Under the pieces are notes generated by a model, which saw nothing but the letters and a program-made list of their open reading frames with translations, made no database searches and was not told the DNA's origin. Source: CAZTAO01 sp964611645 (lineage in GTDB: Bacteria; Armatimonadota; UBA5829). Taken from it: 16,142 nucleotides of DNA. The stretch is from assembly GCA_964611645.1 (NCBI GenBank), contig CAZTAO010000081.1:1-16142 (forward strand), given 5' to 3'. A program made the position numbers and the translations under genes. Of the stretch, positions 14,226 through 16,142 are shown in pieces (position 1 is the stretch's first letter; every line of letters starts with the position of its first letter).

Positions 14226-15854
14226 ATGGCGGTCAGCGATAAAAATTGGTCAATAGGCAATGCTAAGGGATGGTCCTTTATCAATGGCAAGTGGAGCGAT
14301 GAGCCGGATAATGTGATCGCGCCACCGGATGGTTACGACCTCAACTACGTGGCGGTCAAGGAAGACGCGGCATACGGCGATTTCACGGCGACGTTCAAGT
14401 TCAAGTTCAGGTGCGCGGGCGGAAGCGCAAGGTTCCTGTTTAGAGTCCAGGACTCCAGCAGGTTCTACGCGCTGGATATCCCCATCAACGGCCAGCAGTC
14501 ACGCTCGCGGCACTTCTGGGCGGGCATAGTAATCGCCGAGGGAACTCCGCTGCAGCGATACCTCAAGTTCGGCCTGGTGCCGGGGCTTTGCTGCCGGATA
14601 GACAGTTGGTACGACGCCAAAGTCGAGGCCAAGGGCAACAGGTTCAAAGCCTGGATCAACGATATACTGGTGGCGGATGTGGAGGATGATACCTACGCGT
14701 CGGGCCGCATCGGGCTTGCCGGCATCGTGAACCCCTACCAGGACAACGCTCACTTCGCTTCGCTGGTAGTCGACGGAGTCGCGACCGACCCGGCGCCCTG
14801 GCAAGGCCTGAAGCCATACGAACCGTACTGGATCACCCCCTGTCCCGAGCCCGAGCAGGGAACTTTCCAGAGCTATGCGAACATCATCCAGCTCAAGTCC
14901 GGTGAAGTGATCCTGTATCTCACATTCGGCAACCCCAATGCCTGCGAGACTCGGCGCGCTGCTTTCATCCGCTCCAAGGATGGCGGACGCACTTGGGAGA
15001 AGCAGGAGCCAGCGACTCTGCAGCAGGGCATAGGATCGGCGTTCGTGCGCAAGGACGGCACCCTGGTGTGCATCCACACCAACCACCCGATCTACAAGGA
15101 CTCGCCTCTGTACACGTATGAATCCGAAGACGAAGGCCGAAGTTGGAAAGGGCCGATTCCCTTGATGGTTGATGGCGGATGGCCCTCGGAGTGGAAGGCC
15201 GGCGGAGCCTGGCGGACAATCAGAATGAGTGACGGCTCCCTGGTAACACCCATTATGTGTACTCTGGCCGACGAGCCGAAGTCGCCTTCGCTGGTCCCGT
15301 TCTGGGCAGCCCAGATCATACGCAGCGAGGATGACGGGCAGACATGGTCCGCGCCGGTGCAAGCCGACACCAACCACATGAAGCCGGGAACGGCCTTGGT
15401 GCCGGCGATGGGCGGCGGGCTGGTTCATGCCGCTCGCTACTTTGAGGTCGGAATAGCCGAAGCGGACAAGGGAGCCATCGTGGGCATAGGAAGACCTGAG
15501 AGAGACCCTTACATGTGGCAGTTGAGAAGCGAAGACGGCGGAAAGACCTGGGAGCCGGGCGCACTTGGCCACTTCCCCGGCTACTGCCCATCGATCACCC
15601 GCACGCAAAATGGGGCATTGGTGGCAACCACCCGGTACCCGTATTTCGCGGCACACCTGAGCCGAAACGGGGGCCGCACTTGGGAGCCGCCGGTCATCAT
15701 CGACTACTGTATGTGGGCGAACCAGCAGGCACTGGAAGTCGAGCCGAATGTGGTGCTGGTGACCTACATGGGCGAGATCACCCACCCAGGCAAAGCGGAC
15801 AGCCGCATAGCCAGAATCAAAGTAACCGACGACGGCCTGGTGCTGGATAACTAA
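14226..15854 (+). CDS. Sialidase-fold (Asp-box/BNR repeat) protein with N-terminal lectin-like domain
   Basis: ATG 14226 follows AGGAGG at 14211-14216 by nine bases; the longer frame back to 14085 would run through the hairpin elements and is rejected. The product has 542 residues. Residues ~25-190 look like a concanavalin/LamG- or DUF1080-type beta-sandwich (WSFINGKWSDEP, FLFRVQDSSRFYALDI, RIGLAGIVN). From ~205 on there is a beta-propeller with five Asp-boxes: SKDGGRTW (250), SEDEGRSW (300), SEDDGQTW (367), SEDGGKTW (435) and the degenerate SRNGGRTW (479). This is the architecture of sialidase-superfamily proteins, but I cannot assign the catalytic Arg triad, so true sialidase activity is not claimed. 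No signal peptide is visible (MAVSDKNWSIGNAKG), unlike the other glycan-related proteins here. The gene is bracketed by inverted copies of element E. Confidence 0.85.
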   Translation: MAVSDKNWSIGNAKGWSFINGKWSDEPDNVIAPPDGYDLNYVAVKEDAAYGDFTATFKFKFRCAGGSARFLFRVQDSSRFYALDIPINGQQSRSRHFWAGIVIAEGTPLQRYLKFGLVPGLCCRIDSWYDAKVEAKGNRFKAWINDILVADVEDDTYASGRIGLAGIVNPYQDNAHFASLVVDGVATDPAPWQGLKPYEPYWITPCPEPEQGTFQSYANIIQLKSGEVILYLTFGNPNACETRRAAFIRSKDGGRTWEKQEPATLQQGIGSAFVRKDGTLVCIHTNHPIYKDSPLYTYESEDEGRSWKGPIPLMVDGGWPSEWKAGGAWRTIRMSDGSLVTPIMCTLADEPKSPSLVPFWAAQIIRSEDDGQTWSAPVQADTNHMKPGTALVPAMGGGLVHAARYFEVGIAEADKGAIVGIGRPERDPYMWQLRSEDGGKTWEPGALGHFPGYCPSITRTQNGALVATTRYPYFAAHLSRNGGRTWEPPVIIDYCMWANQQALEVEPNVVLVTYMGEITHPGKADSRIARIKVTDDGLVLDN

Positions 15855-15868
15855 GTATTCCGCAGAAA

Positions 15869-15972
15869 GCACGTTGCATACGTCATGCTGAACTTGTTTC
15901 AGCATCTGGCGCGCGTCTCGCCGAACATCTGGCCTCAATCGGGAAAAGACCCTGAAACAAGTTCAGGGTGCC
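15869..15972. repeat. Inverted-repeat element E, copy 2 (inverted relative to copy 1)
   Basis: ATGCTGAA / TTCAGCAT (15885-15892, 15898-15905) and ACCCTGAA / TTCAGGGT (15949-15956, 15962-15969) are perfect 8-bp hairpins. Read on the minus strand the region aligns with copy 1, including flanking TGACGTATGCAAC (TGACGTGTGCAAC in copy 1), with about 24 extra bases in the middle. It begins about 15 nt after the stop of the Asp-box gene and may form its 3' end. Boundaries are approximate. Confidence 0.78.
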
Positions 15973-15983
15973 GTGGCATTGGT

Positions 15984-16009
15984 AGGTGGCGATCTCCGGA
16001 TCGCCACCC
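15984..16009 (+). promoter_or_regulatory. Half twin-hairpin element (unit A only), copy 3
   Basis: GGTGGCGAT (15985-15993) pairs with ATCGCCACC (16000-16008) around loop CTCCGG. The loop differs by one base from copies 1 and 2, and the outermost pair is lost (A/C). No unit B follows. It lies about 9 nt before an AAGGA binding site and ATG 16028. Confidence 0.8.
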
Positions 16010-16027
16010 CAAATCCCAAGGAATACT

Positions 16028-16142
16028 ATGTCACCGCTTGCCACTGGTTCAGGCATAGTGGTCTCTAAGGATCTGCAATGTGCGAATGTAGATATCGGCT
16101 GTTCACGAGCCGGTGGTCGTGGAATCATATCGATGAGAATGG
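16028..16142 (+). CDS. Possible 5' end of an unidentified gene, cut by window edge
   Basis: ATG 16028 is preceded by AAGGA (16018-16022) and the frame stays open to the window end, 38 codons (MSPLATGSGIVVSKDL... ending GRGIISMRM). No family is recognised and there is no clear signal peptide. Support comes from the binding site and from its position directly after a hairpin of the type that precedes two other genes here. The length is too short to exclude a chance open frame. Confidence 0.4.
   Translation, partial: MSPLATGSGIVVSKDLQCANVDIGCSRAGGRGIISMRM

Noticed and set aside
14499..15938. 479-codon open frame on the minus strand
   Set aside because: It is antisense to the Asp-box gene, whose protein has five recognisable repeats. 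The minus-strand translation has no recognisable motif and runs through repeat element E; it is a codon-bias shadow.
13997..15972. Composite transposon around the Asp-box gene
   Set aside because: Inverted flanking elements exist, but there is no transposase and no clear target-site duplication. It is kept only as a hypothesis in the findings.

Overview
The window is about 16.1 kb of moderately GC-rich bacterial DNA. Every credible gene lies on the + strand. It looks like a carbohydrate-degradation locus from a metagenome-assembled or draft genome: it contains a 10-N scaffold gap at 2833-2842. Exported DUF4838 proteins, a dockerin-like Ca-binding module inside a glycosidase-like protein, a GH42-like protein, aldo/keto reductases and an Asp-box (BNR) protein together suggest a glycan-degrading lineage such as Armatimonadota, Planctomycetota or Lentisphaerota/Verrucomicrobiota. 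This placement rests on gene content only. No rRNA, tRNA, CRISPR array, transposase, regulator or transporter was seen.

Layout. (a) 3-1505: 3' part of a DUF4838 gene, cut by the window edge. (b) 1517-4000: exported glycosidase-like protein with an internal dockerin-like module and a C-terminal lectin-like region, interrupted by the N gap. (c) 4007-4047: strong 41-nt hairpin directly in front of the next ribosome binding site. (d) 4061-6613: exported GH42-like glycosidase with a glutamine-amidotransferase-like domain. (e) 6636-6703: 68-nt twin-hairpin element. (f) 6764 (probably 6734)-7717: aldo/keto reductase. (g) 7791-13070: three tandem paralogous DUF4838 genes, all with TTG starts, each preceded by a variable heptamer array. 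(h) 13070-13987: second aldo/keto reductase, overlapping the last paralog by one base. (i) 13997-14193: an inverted-repeat element followed by a second twin-hairpin element. (j) 14226-15854: Asp-box protein with an N-terminal lectin-like domain. (k) 15869-16009: an inverted copy of the repeat element and a third, half-size hairpin element, followed by the start of another possible gene at 16028.

Proposed joint role (inference): DUF4838 and GH-like proteins act outside the cytoplasm on a glycan, and the two cytoplasmic aldo/keto reductases handle released sugars or uronate-type products. Nothing in the sequence identifies the substrate. The most unusual content is non-coding. It includes the twin hairpins with mutually complementary loops and compensatory stem changes at a fixed distance from ribosome binding sites, the swapped inverted elements around the Asp-box gene, and the mosaic paralog array with copy-variable heptamers.
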